From Leucaena leucocephala (lineage: Eukaryota; Streptophyta; Magnoliopsida; Fabales; Fabaceae), in contig CM073569.1 of the NCBI GenBank assembly GCA_037074615.1, forward strand, positions 8,376,001 to 8,440,000: DNA of 64,000 bases, in the 5' to 3' direction. Positions within the stretch are counted from its first letter, which is position 1. Each line of letters starts with the position of its first letter. This document shows, piece by piece, positions 34,092 to 45,998 of this stretch. Position numbers and translations under genes: made by a program. The notes beneath the pieces are model-generated. The model saw only the letters and a program-made list of their open reading frames with translations, was not told where the DNA came from and did not search any database.

Positions 34092-36059
34092 TGTTGGAGA
34101 TTGTGCCCTAGGGGCCAATCATTATGTTATGAACATTGTTGAATTTTTAATTATGTTATCACATTATTTGCATATTTACTGTGATGACCATCCTTGGATA
34201 ACTCATGATCTTATCCTAAATGTCCTTGGTCGGTCATCTATGCGGGAGCAAAGATGAAATAAGACTAGTACGACTTTGAAGATATATAGAGATATAAATC
34301 AAAGTCATAGGCACATGTAAGAGTACAGGGTGCTGGACCGACCCGCTATGAGAGAGCTGCATGGGTTAAGTCATAAGCTTCTCTCATATACAAGACATGT
34401 CACTATGCCCTTTGCCTGAGATCATCATGGATTCCTACATGACAAACGCTCAGCTTTGACCTAGTCAAAAGTCAGTTTTGACCGAGTGATCATAAAGGCT
34501 ATGTTCGGGCTTAGTGTTTTTTCATGCGGAGGAATGTGAATGGTCAAGATGGAATTTGTCCCTCACATTCGTAGAGAGATATTACTGGGCCCCTCGATGA
34601 GTGAGTATAAGAAATGTATGGCCATACTGTAATGGAAAGGTAGTTCCATTTCTATATTCAGACTACTCAGGGATCGAGAAAGTAACGGTCAGGAACAGGA
34701 GGATGACGTTCTTTATACCTCATCCATGACCGAAATATCGTGTGACAAAAGGGACGTGATATGGTTGTATGAAAGGTAACATCGTTCATCGATCCTCATA
34801 TGATTTGGGTAGTCATAATGTCTTGCTAAAGGCCGCTTATGACTTGTGGGTTATTATAGTAACTAGCCCACTGCCAACTTCATATGGGCCTACAGGGTCG
34901 CACACAAAATAGCCCAATACGAGCTGTGATATCCAGATTCATTGAATCTAAGAGATGTCTAGATTCAATGAATAGTCTAGGGTGGATTTATACATTATAT
35001 ATATATAAATTTGTATATATATATTATATATATAATATAAGAGATATTTGCAAGATTTAATTTATAAGGATAAATTAAATTTCTATCACTTTTGAATTTG
35101 AATTTAAATGGATATGATCTATTTGAATTTGAAATTTAAATTGATAAGATATCTCGAATTTGATTTATAAGAATAAATCAAATATAATTCCATCTTATCT
35201 TTATTAAATAAATAGGTGATTTAAATCTGTGGGACGGATTTAATAAAAACCATATTTATTTAATTAGTTTCTTATCAAACTATGCAATATATAATATTGT
35301 ATTAATTTCAAAATTAATATAAGATTAATTCCAAAGCCCGGCCTAATTAGAAGTCGGATAGCATCCTATATATTTGACATTAGGAGCTAGGGTTCTACAC
35401 ACAACACAACATATAAGAGAAAAAGGGGCAAGGAGAGTGCAAAAGGTTTGCAGATAAGAAACTGTCAGAATAGAGACGGTGAGGATAGAATCTTGAGAAA
35501 GCCCTAGAGGGACAAGAGATGATAGCACGTCATTCGTGATTGGAACGCTATTTGTGTGGATACCGGTAGAGGAAGCCGATATGAGTTATCGACTTCTTGC
35601 GAACGAGAAAAGAGCACCAAGTACGACGAGATCGCGACCAGTTGACACATAGGTCACGACCAAATTGGCTTCTGAACGTCAAAAATCCGAAAAAGACTAT
35701 AGGTCGTGACTAGAAGCAAAGGAAGTCGTGACTTCGAACTCCAGAGATGACAGGTCGCGACTAGAAGATGATTAGGTCGCGACTGAAAACTCCAGAGGTG
35801 ACAGGTCGCGACTAAAAGCTAAGGAGGTCGCGACTAACAACTCCAGAGGCGACAGGTCGCGACGAGAAGTTGAGTAGGTCGCGACTGAAAGTTCCAGAGG
35901 AGAAGAGTCGCGACTAGTAGATACGGAGGTCGCGACTAAAGCTCGAATACCGAAGGTAACACTTCTTTCTCCTTGACTTAAACACATTCGGTAGATCCTG
36001 GCTGGGAATGGAAAAAATTTTAAAGTTAATTTCCACTGCGTGTCTTCCAATTCCCTTCA
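34092..36059 (+). mobile_element. Solo LTR A (1968 bp) with GGTCGCGAC array
   Basis: It starts TGTTGGAGATTGTGCCCTA and ends CTTCCAATTCCCTTCA, flanked by perfect AAACT duplications (34087-34091 and 36060-36064). It is homologous throughout to the copies at 36441-38368 and 55572-57477. It contains a W-box cluster (34454-34483), a TATA-like CCTATATATTTG (about 35366) and twelve GTCGCGAC-type motifs in about 310 bp (35630-35945). No internal retroelement genes, so it is a solo LTR left by recombination. Confidence 0.85.
35630..35945 (+). repeat. GGTCGCGACY motif array in solo LTR A
   Basis: Twelve copies of the motif GGTCGCGACT or one-base variants occur at roughly 20-30-bp spacing. Pairs form a longer unit of about 50 bp with CTCCAGAGG between them. 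Variants GGTCACGAC and GGTCGTGAC fit loss of CpG. Confidence 0.85.
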
Positions 36060-36220
36060 AAACTAACTTGTGTTGATCTTTCTATCCTTCGATGAAATAT
36101 TTCTAATAGCTATACTCTTTACTCTATTATATTCTGTCTATCTTTCAGTTTATTAATTTACGTTAACAAATTTTCAAACACCCAATTCACCCCTCTTGGG
36201 TATTTCTACCAAGACTAACA
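36060..36220 (+). repeat. 5' LTR fragment of the SIRE-like element, right piece
   Basis: It continues the LTR after the solo LTR and ends AAGACTAACA. It contains CCCAATTCACCCCTCTTGGG, typical of SIRE-like LTR ends. Confidence 0.85.
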
Positions 36221-36236
36221 TTTGGTATCAGAATAA
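36221..36236 (+). other. Primer binding site of the SIRE-like element
   Basis: TTTGGTATCAGAATAA, one or two changes from the tRNA-Met-type TGGTATCAGAGC. Confidence 0.8.
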
Positions 36237-36269
36237 ATCTCTTGAAAAAATCTAACAATATCAAGAGAG

Positions 36270-36440
36270 ATCCAGTATTTATGACAAGATTTGGACACAA
36301 AATTTTACCTGAAAGGAGCCCTACCACAAAGCCTCCAGGTTTTAACAGAAAGATCTTTATGTTCTAAAAAATGAGAATGAAGACCTTCATCAAGGCATCT
36401 GAGTGTGGTCTCTGGGATGTCATACAAAACAAGAACTATA
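36270..36440 (+). pseudogene. SIRE-like gag, first part
   Basis: Contains KMRMKTFIKASECGLWDVIQ, the usual start region of this gag type, after an in-frame stop. It is cut by solo LTR B at 36440. Confidence 0.7.
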
Positions 36441-36897
36441 TGTTGGAGATTGTGCCCTAGGGGCCAATCATTACCTTATGAACATTGTTGATTTATGAAT
36501 TTCTTAATTATGTTATCATATTATTTGCATGTTTACTATGATGACAATCCTTGGATAACTTGTGATCTTATCCTAAATGTCCCTGGTCGATCATCTATGC
36601 GGGAGCAGAGATGAAATAAGACCAGTATGACTTTGAAGATATATAGAGATATAAATCAAGGTCATAAGCACATGTAAGAGTACAGGGTGTTGGACTGACC
36701 CGCTATGAGATAGCTGCATGGGTCAAGTCATAAGCTTCTCTCATATACAAGCCATATCACTATGCCCTTTGACCTGAGATCATCATGGATTCCTACATGA
36801 CAAATGCTCAGCTTTGACCTAGTCAAAAGTCACTTTTGACCGAGTGATCATAAAGGCTATGCTCGGGCTTAGTGGTTTTTCATGCGGAGGAATGTGA

Positions 36898-37170
36898 ATG
36901 GTCAAGATGGAATTTGTCCCTCACATTCGTAGAGAGATATTACTGGGCCCCTCGATGAGTGAGTCTGAGAAATGTATGGCCATACTGGAATGGAAGGGTA
37001 GTTCCACTTCTATATTCAGACTACTCAGGGATCGAGAAAGTAACGGTCAGGAACAGGAGGATGACGTTCTCCATGCCTCATCCTTGACCGAAATATCGTG
37101 TGACAAAAGGGACGTGATATGGTTGTATGAAAGGTTATATCATTTATCGATCCTTATATATTTTGGGTAG
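36898..37170 (+). other. 90-codon ORF inside solo LTR B
   Basis: It begins MVKMEFVPHIRREILLGPSM. The same ORF occurs in copy C on the minus strand (57052-56780) with about five residue changes and no frame loss; in copy A it is broken. I see no domain. It may be a chance ORF kept open in two young copies. Confidence 0.3.
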
Positions 37171-37989
37171 TTGTAATGCCTTGCTAGAGACTGCTTACGA
37201 CTTGTGGGTCAGTATAGTAACTGGGCCACTGCCAACTTCATATGGGCCTACAGGGTCGCACACAAAACAGCCCAATACGAGCTATGATGTCCAGATTCAT
37301 TGAATCTAAGAGATGTCTAGATTCAATAAATAATCTAGGGTGGATATATATTTTTTATATATAAAAATTTGTATATATATATTATATATAATATAAGAGA
37401 TATTTGTAAGATTTAATTTATAAGGATAAATTAAATCTCTATCACTTTTGAATTTGAATTTAAATGGATATGATCTATTTGAATTTGAAATTCAAATTGA
37501 TAAGATATCTCAAATTTGATTTATGAGAATAAATCAAATATAATTCTGTCTTATCTTTATTTTAAATTAAATGAATAGGTGAATTAAATCTATGGGACGG
37601 ATTTAATATAAACCATATTTATTTAATTAGTTTCTTATTAAATTATGTAATATATGATATTGTATTAATTCAAAATTAATATAAGATTAATTATGAAGCC
37701 CGGCCCTATTAGAAGCCCGATAGCTTCCTATATATTTGACATTAGGGGCTAGGTTCTATACATCTCTACACACACATTCAGACGTGAGAAAAGGGGGCAG
37801 GGAGAGTGCAAACGGTTTGCAGATAAGAAACTGCCGAAATAGAGACGGTGAGGACGGAATCTCTAGAACCCCTAGAGGGACAAGAGGTGCTAGCACATCA
37901 TTCGCGATTGGAACGCTGTTCGTGTGGATACCGGTAGAGGAAGCCGATCTGAGCTGTCGACTTCTTACGATCGACCAGACACGAAGCAA

Positions 37990-38245
37990 GGTCACGACCT
38001 ATTGACACTGAGGTCGCGACCATACGGGCATCTGAACCTCAGAAATCCGAAAAGAGGAGACAGGTTGAGACTTGAAGCTGACGAGGTCGCGACTACAATC
38101 TCCAGAGATGTCCAGTCGAGACGAGAAGAAGAGTAGGTCGCGACTAACAACTCCAGAGGCGACAGGTCGCGACTAGAAGTTGAGGAGGTCGCGACTGAAA
38201 GTTCCAGTGGCGAGGAGTCGCGACTAGTGGACACTGAGGTCGTGA
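37990..38245 (+). repeat. GGTCGCGACY motif array in solo LTR B
   Basis: About ten motif copies, several with changes at the CpG, at 20-30-bp spacing. Confidence 0.85.
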
Positions 38246-38373
38246 CCAAAACTCGAATACCGAAGGTAACACTTCTTTCTCCTTGACTTAAACACATTCG
38301 GTAGATCTAACTGGGAATGGAAAAATTTTTAAAGTTAATTTCTGCTGCGTGTCTTCCAATTCCCTTCACTATA

Positions 38374-39157
38374 TTCCTACAAAAATTGTTGACGGAGCTA
38401 AAGTTCCAAAGGAGCAAGTAAATATAATGATGACGACAAGAAGATGATATTATTCAATGACAAGGCCATTAACATTATAACATGTGCCTTAAGTCAGAAA
38501 GAGTATTTATGGGTGTCTAGTCTAAAGACAGCTAAAGAGATGTGGGATGCCCTTCAAATAGCCCACGAAGGAACCTTCGGTGTCAAAGAAAGTAGAGTCA
38601 GAACGCTCAAAATGTAGTTTGAGCTTTTTTGAATGGTTGATGGAGAAAGTATCCGAGACATAGAAGTGAGATTTCAATATCTCATCAACCACTTAATGGC
38701 TCTTGGGCAATCGTATAGCTCAAGAGACTAAGTACGTAAGATTCTTGACGGTCTTACGAAAGAATGGGGGACAAAGGTCATAACCATTGAAGAGGCCAAA
38801 GGCTAATCCATGAGGTATGTCACTGCTCTTTTCAGAAGTCTAGTTGAATACGAGAGCAAACATAAATACAAGAAGAATATCAAAGAAAAGAGCAGAAAAG
38901 GAATTGCTCTTAAAGCTCAAGAAAGTGATCTTGATGATGAAGAGCTCGAAGATGATAAAATGGGCTTCATAGTTCAGAGATTCAAGAAATTCTACAAGAA
39001 CAGAGCAACCAGGAAATTTCAACCAAAGAAAGGTGCTTCACCATCAAAGGAGCAAAAAGACCAAATTATCTGCTTCAAATACAAAAAGTTGAGTCACATA
39101 AAGCTAAATGTCCATAACTCTCCAAGAAAGACAAAAGAAGAAAGAAAAGTTTCATAA
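38374..39157 (+). pseudogene. SIRE-like gag, second part, with zinc-knuckle remnant
   Basis: Pieces recognisable in shifting frames: TAKEMWDALQIAHEGTFGVK (about 38530), a QYLINHLMALGQSYSS-like segment (about 38680) and IVQRFKKFYKNR (about 38970). The knuckle at about 39070 (CFKYKKLSHIKLNV) has lost two of its Cys residues. Several stops make it non-functional. Confidence 0.78.
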
Positions 39158-39227
39158 GAAGAGAGCATTTGTTTAATCAATAAGGGGGAAAAGTTCTTCA
39201 GAAAGCAAAGAAAGTGATAACGATGAA

Positions 39228-39797
39228 ATGGCTAACATTTGTCCGATTGCTCAAGAAGAAAGTGATTATAAGACAGAGCAGGTAATAAATGCTAAACCAA
39301 CCTATGATGAATTACTTTATAAATATAATGAATTACATTTTGAGTTCATCAAATTAACAAAAGAGTTAGTAAAATCTAAGAAAAGGATACGGAGTTTAGA
39401 AGAAAAGATAAGTATAATACCTAAGGTTTCATCAAAGAAAAGCAGAGAGTTAACAAAAACTCTTGAAAATTTTACTAGATGTAGTGAAATGTTTAATATT
39501 ATACTCGGGAATCAGAGAAGTGTCTCTAATAAGTCTAGAATAGTATATAATCCTAACTTAGACAAGCATAGAGGAAAGAAAAAATTAGGTAACAAATCAT
39601 ATATGTATTATTTTATACACACCATACATACTTCAAATTCATTTGCTCTATGCTCATATTGCAACCACAAGGATCACTCTACTACATCTTGTTATCACAA
39701 AAATAATGGACCCTACGATACATTAAAAAGGGTTCCAAAAGGCATTTATGTACTTAAGGAAATCCAAATTAATATGAAAGGACCCAAGAAAGTCTAG
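39228..39797 (+). pseudogene. SIRE-like gag-pol, coiled coil and Cys/His knuckle
   Basis: 189 codons open. A Lys/Glu-rich segment (about residues 28-80) looks like a coiled coil. A second zinc knuckle, CSYCNHKDHSTTSC (C-x2-C-x4-H-x4-C), is intact at about residues 142-155. This arrangement lies between gag and protease in SIRE-like elements. Confidence 0.72.
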
Positions 39798-39819
39798 GTA
39801 CCTAAAGTGGAATGTTTTT

Positions 39820-40255
39820 ATTTTAGATTTGCCTTAAAGCTAAGACCAACAAATGGTACATTGATAGTAGATGCTCCAGACCTATGACCAAAGACACAGA
39901 TAAGTTCCTTAAGCTTTATCATAAGGAAGGCGGCAAAGTAAGCTTAGGAGGAAATCAATCCGGAAAGATTGTTGGGATTGGAAAAGTTGGAAGCATAGAA
40001 GGGGTGAAAGTGGAAGATGTATACTTCATGGAAGGATTATGCCACAACCTCTTCAGTGTGGTCAAACTACAGATAAAGACAATTGGAGAATTTTTGACTC
40101 AAAAGAATGTCTCATAGTAAGCAAGAAAGACCTTCCACTCAACAAGGAAAGTTTGAAGGCAAAACTCTATGCTCTAAGGGACAGTAATTATTATACAATT
40201 TCCATTACTTCAAATTCACCTAAAAATTATTTTCTTAGCAAATCTTAAGAAAGTT
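39820..40255 (+). pseudogene. SIRE-like protease region
   Basis: KWYIDSRCSRPMTKDTDKF keeps the place of the aspartic protease site, but D-S-G has become D-S-R and the usual His of the next segment is Pro. It continues with GGNQSGKIVGIGKVG and CHNLFSV. The enzyme would be inactive. Confidence 0.8.
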
Positions 40256-40670
40256 AGTTATGGCACAAGAGATAGCTCATATGAATATGAATCACGTTTC
40301 AAAACTAGTTAAGAAAAAAATAGTAATTGGTTTACCTGAAATCAAATCTTAAATTAATGTTATTTGTGAGGCTTGTTAAAAGGGAAAATAAATAAAGTCC
40401 TCTTTTAAATCAAAGAAGGAAGTTTCAACTGAGAGACCACTCCAATTACTTCATATGGATTTGGTTGGTCCATCAAGAGTTAAAAGTTTCAGAGGAAACT
40501 TATATACTCTGGTGATAGTTGATGACTATTCAAGAGATACTTGGACTTTATACCTTTCTTCCAAAGATTAAACTTTTAATGCTTTTGTTGTGTTTACTAA
40601 AAAGGTGCAAAATGAGAAAGGTATTTCTATTGTGTCAATCAGGATTGATCATGAAGGAGAATTAGAAAAG
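40256..40670 (+). pseudogene. SIRE-like integrase, N-terminal part, cut off
   Basis: LLHMDLVGPSRVKSFRGN contains the first catalytic Asp. VDDYSRDTWTLYL and SIRIDHEGELE (second Asp) follow. Reading ends at about 40670, where the Tekay-like insertion begins. Confidence 0.8.
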
Positions 40671-40739
40671 GTTAGTCGGAGTCAAAATACCAAGTTGATA
40701 ACTAACCTTATAACTTAGTCTGTTGGTTTAAGATCTTCT

Positions 40740-40880
40740 AGAGATAATGATACAGTACAGCAGAATTGCAGTTAGATTCTGGAGGATCGCAGTTAGATCC
40801 TAACAGTTCCAGAGTCGCAGTCAGACTCTGAAGAGGCTAACGGTTGATCGTAGTTAGATCCTGAGGTCGCAGTTAGACCT
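40740..40880 (+). repeat. TCGCAGTTAGATCCT repeats
   Basis: Imperfect copies of TCGCAGTTAGATCCT and TCGCAGTCAGACTCT recur four to five times over 140 bp. Function unknown. A second short repeat, TGTTAGAGCT, recurs at 41898-41975. Confidence 0.6.
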
Positions 40881-42611
40881 AGACTAAGGAAAATAATGAT
40901 CCATGTAGATATGAGTACAATGTAATATCTCTGTACGAAGATGAATGCCAAAGACAAAGTTAAGGTAAAGGCGCTTCACCAGTTGTTCACTCATAGCAGA
41001 GAGAGTACCCATATTGTTGGTTTCAGATAGCCTTATTATTATTAATATAGACTAAACTCAGAATCTTCTTAGACAAAGGATTAAGTGAAGTTAATAGAGA
41101 TTCCTAAGATGAGGATAAAGAAAATGAGAATGAAAGCTAAAAAGATCCTCCAGGTGAGGACAAGAAGAATAAAGAGCCAACCCTAGTACTGTTAGAGCCT
41201 GTTAGTATCAGTATTGGAGATTTTTATTAGCACTTTTCAGTTAAATATGCCCAGGCAAAAGTAACCTAATGATGGGTAACCCCTGGGAAGTGATGATAAA
41301 GATTATAGATGCCACAAGAAGTTTGGCATAAATGTACGGAGTTATGTAAGATGATAGAAAGAGTTATGAAGAGTTAGAAAGGGTTATGAACAGTAAAAGA
41401 TTAAAACCCTTATGACAAGTCTAGTTAAAGTGGATGTGAAAGGAAAGATTCAAATTACAGAATTATGTAAAGAGGAAATTAGAATGAAGTAAGAGGAAGA
41501 TCTTTCTCAGAAAGTTATAAGATAAAAAGAGCAATATTCTCCTGAGAGACAGATAAAGTGATCAGTTAAAGAAAATGTTAGACTTATAGTATCTCAGGAT
41601 ATGTCATGATAAGGCAAGATAAGTCATGAAAGAGTAAGATACACCATGATATGGCCAGATTTGGTTAGACATGCCATGATACAGCATCAGAAGTATGTAA
41701 TGAGATATACTATGATAAATGTATAAGATGGCACGCAATGAGAAATGTGCATTTTATGAGCAAATAGAGAGGCCCCTTATTGAAAAAGGGATAAGATGAT
41801 GAATGTTATGCTACAGATAGAGATGCGAGCTTTCACTCCTTGCATAAAATGCAAGGCATTATGTTATGTTTGAAAATACGCTAAAGCTCCTAATGTTAGA
41901 GCTGTGTAAGCTCCAAGTGTTAGAGCTGTGCATATTCAGAAAAGGAATGCTTGAGCTCCGATGTTAGAGCTTTGCCTTCATGAGCAGGTATACAGTCCTG
42001 CAAGATATTGGCCAGGCATTATGCATGTTAGAGTATGTTCTCCTACTTAGCAGTAAAGTAAAGAAAAGAATAACTGCATAAGTCCTCTCTCTGTATGATG
42101 TTGAATCATTAAAGATGATAAGAGCAATAATAGAGTTATAAGAGTTTCTATACGAAAAGAGGATGAAGCTTTGCGGATGTTAAAGAATTTCGCGAGATGC
42201 TAAGAGAAGTAATAAGGGATAAGTGTTAGAAAGTGTGATAAGTGAGTGAGGGAAACTCCCGAATACAGTAATATTTAAGAGAGTTTGATATGAAAGAAAT
42301 GGACACTACTCACAAGTCTAGTACAATGAGTTATCCATAAGCAAATGGATGCATAGCAAGTGAGTAAGTAGCAACATGAAGTAATATTCAACTCTAAATG
42401 AGTTGATTCAGATAAGAAAAGTAATGATAGCATGGACATAAAACGGATAATGAAAGCACTCCGCTAGATGAGAAGATAGAAGATAAGAGATAAATACCCC
42501 AATCCTTAGTCATAAAGCAGAAAGAGATATACAAAAGATATATATCCAAGATAATTGACTAAGGTACTCAGTAAATTTTGAGGACAAAATTTATTTTAAG
42601 GGGGAGAGAAA

Positions 42612-45600
42612 TGTAACATCCTAACTTTTCTGTACTGATTTGTATGTATAGAATGAAATATATGTGAGGTTTTTCAGGAAACTATGTGGCTATTCATGTA
42701 AGGAAAGGGATTAAATTGAAAAAGAAAGAAAATGTAAGGACTTAAGTGAAATTATGGAAAGTTAAGAATAAAAGTAAAGGTAGACAAAAATATGGGGTCT
42801 TTAAATGTAATTTTGAAAAGTTAAGGACATGAAGGTGAAATATGATAAATCAAGGGGCAAAAGTGTAATTATGGAAAATTTGGACCCAAAACAGGCCAAA
42901 AATGACCGTGTTCTGATCGGACACAAATTTTTCCAGTAGATAGAGAAAATTATTCCGGGTTGTTTGACGTAACAGAATTTTGATTTGAGGTCCCGAAAAA
43001 TTGATATAAATTTTTGAAGTTAGATAAAATTATTACAATATTTTTCGGATCTCAGAATCAGATGAGGCCTTCCAGTAAATTCCTATAATTGATATAAGAA
43101 TTTATAAAATTGACAGGATCAGAAAAGGAATCCTGTAGAATTTTTAATAGAATTTTTGAACAGGCCAAAATACCGAGACAAGTGCAGAAAAGGTTAGTCG
43201 GAGTTAATATATATTTTGACAAGGTCTAAAGAGGTGATAAATGACAATTATGCCCTTGGGTTTAATAAAATGTAAGGAAAAGTACTAAGGATATTTTGGT
43301 AATTTTCCAAGGCATTTAAAATTAAATTTAAACCCAGTATGAGAATGTCAATGGTATGAAGGATTTAAATATTGAAAAAATATATATTATGAAGTCCCAT
43401 AAAAATTAGATTAAGAAAACAGTCCGGTTTACGAAAAATCGGATCGGGCCGGTATCAGATTGGACCGGATGGGACTGGATTGGGTTGAAACTTTTCTTGA
43501 AACTCACACACACAAAATAGCGCCAAAGAGGAGGCTTAGGTGTCCCAAGTGATGTCATGGTGGTGATGTCATGGTGGTGATGTCATGAGTGAAAAGAGAA
43601 AAGACATTCCAAGATCAAACCTTTAACCATTAGATCAAATAGTTCCCAAGGTGATCTTGGCCTTCAATTTTCCCAAGATTTTGCTATAAATACCCCCTCA
43701 TTCTAAGCCAAAACCGTGAGCAAAAACCTTAGGGAACCTCTTGCAAAATATTTTCTCAAGCAAGGAAGAAGCTTGGATCTTGAAGAAGCTTGAAAGGTAA
43801 GTTGCTCCCTTGCTTCTAGACTTTGTTCTTATGACTTCTTCTTGAATTTAATTGGTTTTGAGACTTGAATCATGGGGAAATTCTTCTAAAATTTCTTTGG
43901 ATATGTGATAGGAACATGTGTTTATGTTCTAGATAGTTTGCACAAGCTTAAACAAGCTTGAATCACATGATAATGGCTTAGGAATCCATGTGTGTTTGTG
44001 AATCCATGAAGGTGTTCTTTTCTGTACAGTATGGAATCACTGTTCATATGTTGGAATTTCATTGTTTTGATGCTTCCAATGGGTTTAGAATGGAATTTTG
44101 TGTGGGGTTATAGTAGGAAAACAAGTATTGGAAGCATTGGAACCAAAATGGAAATTTTTTGAAAAAGGGAGCCACTTTTCGGTTTCTGTACAGAACTTTG
44201 GGAAGCAATTGGATTCTGGAATTTTTGAATACATATTTGGATTCTACATGAAAAATTATGTGGAAATGAACCGTGAGAGTTTAGTTAGAAAGATATAAAC
44301 ATATGTCACAAAGTAGAGAAGGAAAGGGGCATATTGAAGCCTAGACTTGGAATTTGTTTGGAATGGAGTTGTAATTTGGTAATTGTCTTGTAATGTATAG
44401 GTTTTGATATTTGTGGCAAGGAAAGATCACTTCAAGAAGGGAAGGACAAGGATCCATAAGAGGTAGCAAGAATACCTAACTATAAACTTATGTGCTTTAA
44501 TTGATTTGCTTACTTGTTATGCATGAATGTTTGGTTGAGCATGGAATATTGTGTGATGATGTTTATGATGATGATGATGTTCTATGAATATGTGACACTC
44601 CTTGCAATATATGTCATGACAATATGCATGTTAGAGTTTGCTTATGTATAAGCATGAATTAGCTCCCATTGCATGATAACATGTTAGGCATTTAATCAAA
44701 CATGCATAACCTTATAGTTTGTATTACTTGCTATTGAGATTTCCATGAAATCTCATTCCTTCCATATCAATAAATATTGCTCTAGGTGCTGGAACTTCAC
44801 AATGAGGAAGGTAATGGGAATGAACAATGTGTATATAACTTGAAAAGCATGCCTTTAACTTAGATGAAGATGTATTGGTATGTATAATGTATGCATGCAC
44901 TGGATCCGAGTTGAGGGAGTGACATTCCAGCGATAGTTTGAGTAATTTATCCATTTTGGTTTCACGTGAAATTTGGCACGAACATAGCTAAGGTCCAGAG
45001 CTTTAATTGGACACCAAGAACGTATAATTTGGTTAAGTTTTCAAATTGATATGATTTTTCAAAGTTGGACTTAAACTCTGGATCAAGATAAAATAAGTCA
45101 TCCGATACAGTAAGGTTCCAATGCCGTTTTCATATAGCAAATGAATGAGTTTTTCCATGATTTTTGGTGAGCTTAAATTACACATTCTTATATTTAAACC
45201 CATAGGTAATTCGACTTAGTTGGATAAGTATACAAGGAGAAATGAATTTTTGAAAATGGGGCAAAGAAACTGGAACTTCCAGATTTACCAAATGAATAGT
45301 AAAGTTCAACGAATAAACTAATTTGATCTGGACAAGGAAACCTCATTTTCATATTTTTATCTCAATGTTAAATGAAAGAGCTTTCATTAGAAATTGGAAT
45401 CACCTCAATAATATTTTTCTAGATTTAATTATGAATTTCTAAAGTTCAGGCTATAATCTGGAATTACCCAGTGAACAATGACAGTGAACAGTGCCGAAAG
45501 CCTAACTCTTGGAAAATTTATGTTTTTAAGGTTAAGAGGTATTCCAATGATCTAAGATAATTCCAATTGAGTATATGTAAGGTTAAGATTTAAGGTCAAG

Positions 45601-45880
45601 AATTAAGGTTGAGGTTTAAGGATATTTACTAGAAAATGCTGTTGTACTGGAAGAATATAGAAAGTACTGTGTACGTAGGTACTATCTAAGGAGGCTGGAA
45701 GTGAGTGGACCTAGCCGATTCATCCAGTCTTTCCTGGGTACTTATGTAGAATGGTAGTTCTCTTAGTAATTACCGAATCAGTACAGTTATTTTCTGCCAT
45801 GATTTTTGGAAGGAGAGAATTAATAAAGTAAAGATTGCTTCCGTAAGTGTACTCCGAAGGGTCTAAGGAAGGATGTTTCA
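42612..45880 (+). repeat. Tekay/Del-type LTR, plus strand
   Basis: It starts TGTAACATCCTAACTTTTC and ends AAGGATGTTTCA, with the loosely inverted ends typical of Tekay/Del LTRs (TGTAACATCC...GGATGTTACA). Homologous in reverse to 49973-53141 and 61847-64000. Its 66-codon ORF (44098-44298) is not supported as a gene. Confidence 0.78.
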
Positions 45881-45998
45881 ACTCACTTTGTTATTGAAAT
45901 TGTGTTAATAATGTTCAAGTTGCGTTTTTGATTCATTTTGTTTTATCTTTAATATTTTTGACTCAGTTAGTTTTATAATCATCAAAAAAAAGGGAGAA
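45881..45998 (+). other. 3' end of the SIRE-like internal region with polypurine tract
   Basis: Short untranslated segment ending AAAAAAAAGGGAGAA directly before the 3' LTR. Confidence 0.75.

Larger units (their letters stand above)
36441..38368 (+). mobile_element. Solo LTR B (1928 bp) with GGTCGCGAC array
   Basis: It starts TGTTGGAGATTGTGCCCTA and ends AATTCCCTTCA, flanked by perfect CTATA duplications (36436-36440 and 38369-38373). It contains the W-box cluster (36812-36841), a 90-codon ORF (36898-37170) shared with copy C, and about ten GTCGCGAC-type motifs (37990-38245). It splits the gag of the SIRE-like element. Confidence 0.87.
40671..45880 (+). mobile_element. Non-autonomous Tekay/Del-like gypsy fragment
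   Basis: The right part is a 3269-bp LTR (42612-45880). Before it lie GAGGACAAAATTTATTTTAA and the purine tract AAGGGGGAGAGAA, the usual 3' end of Tekay/Del chromovirus elements. 40671-42560 has no readable gag or pol and only short repeats, and there is no left LTR, so this is a truncated or large-deletion derivative. It lies in the integrase region of the SIRE-like element. Confidence 0.65.

Noticed and set aside
37736..38136. Arg-rich ORFs in solo LTR B
   Set aside because: They are in the motif array; not kept in the same form in copy A.
35630..38245. Regularly spaced repeats that look like a CRISPR array
   Set aside because: The repeat is only about 10 bp, spacers are themselves repeated, the block is in a plant LTR and recurs in three copies, and there are no cas genes.
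44098..44298. 66-codon ORF in the Tekay-like LTR
   Set aside because: Not seen in the related LTRs at 49973-53141 and 61847-64000, and no motif.
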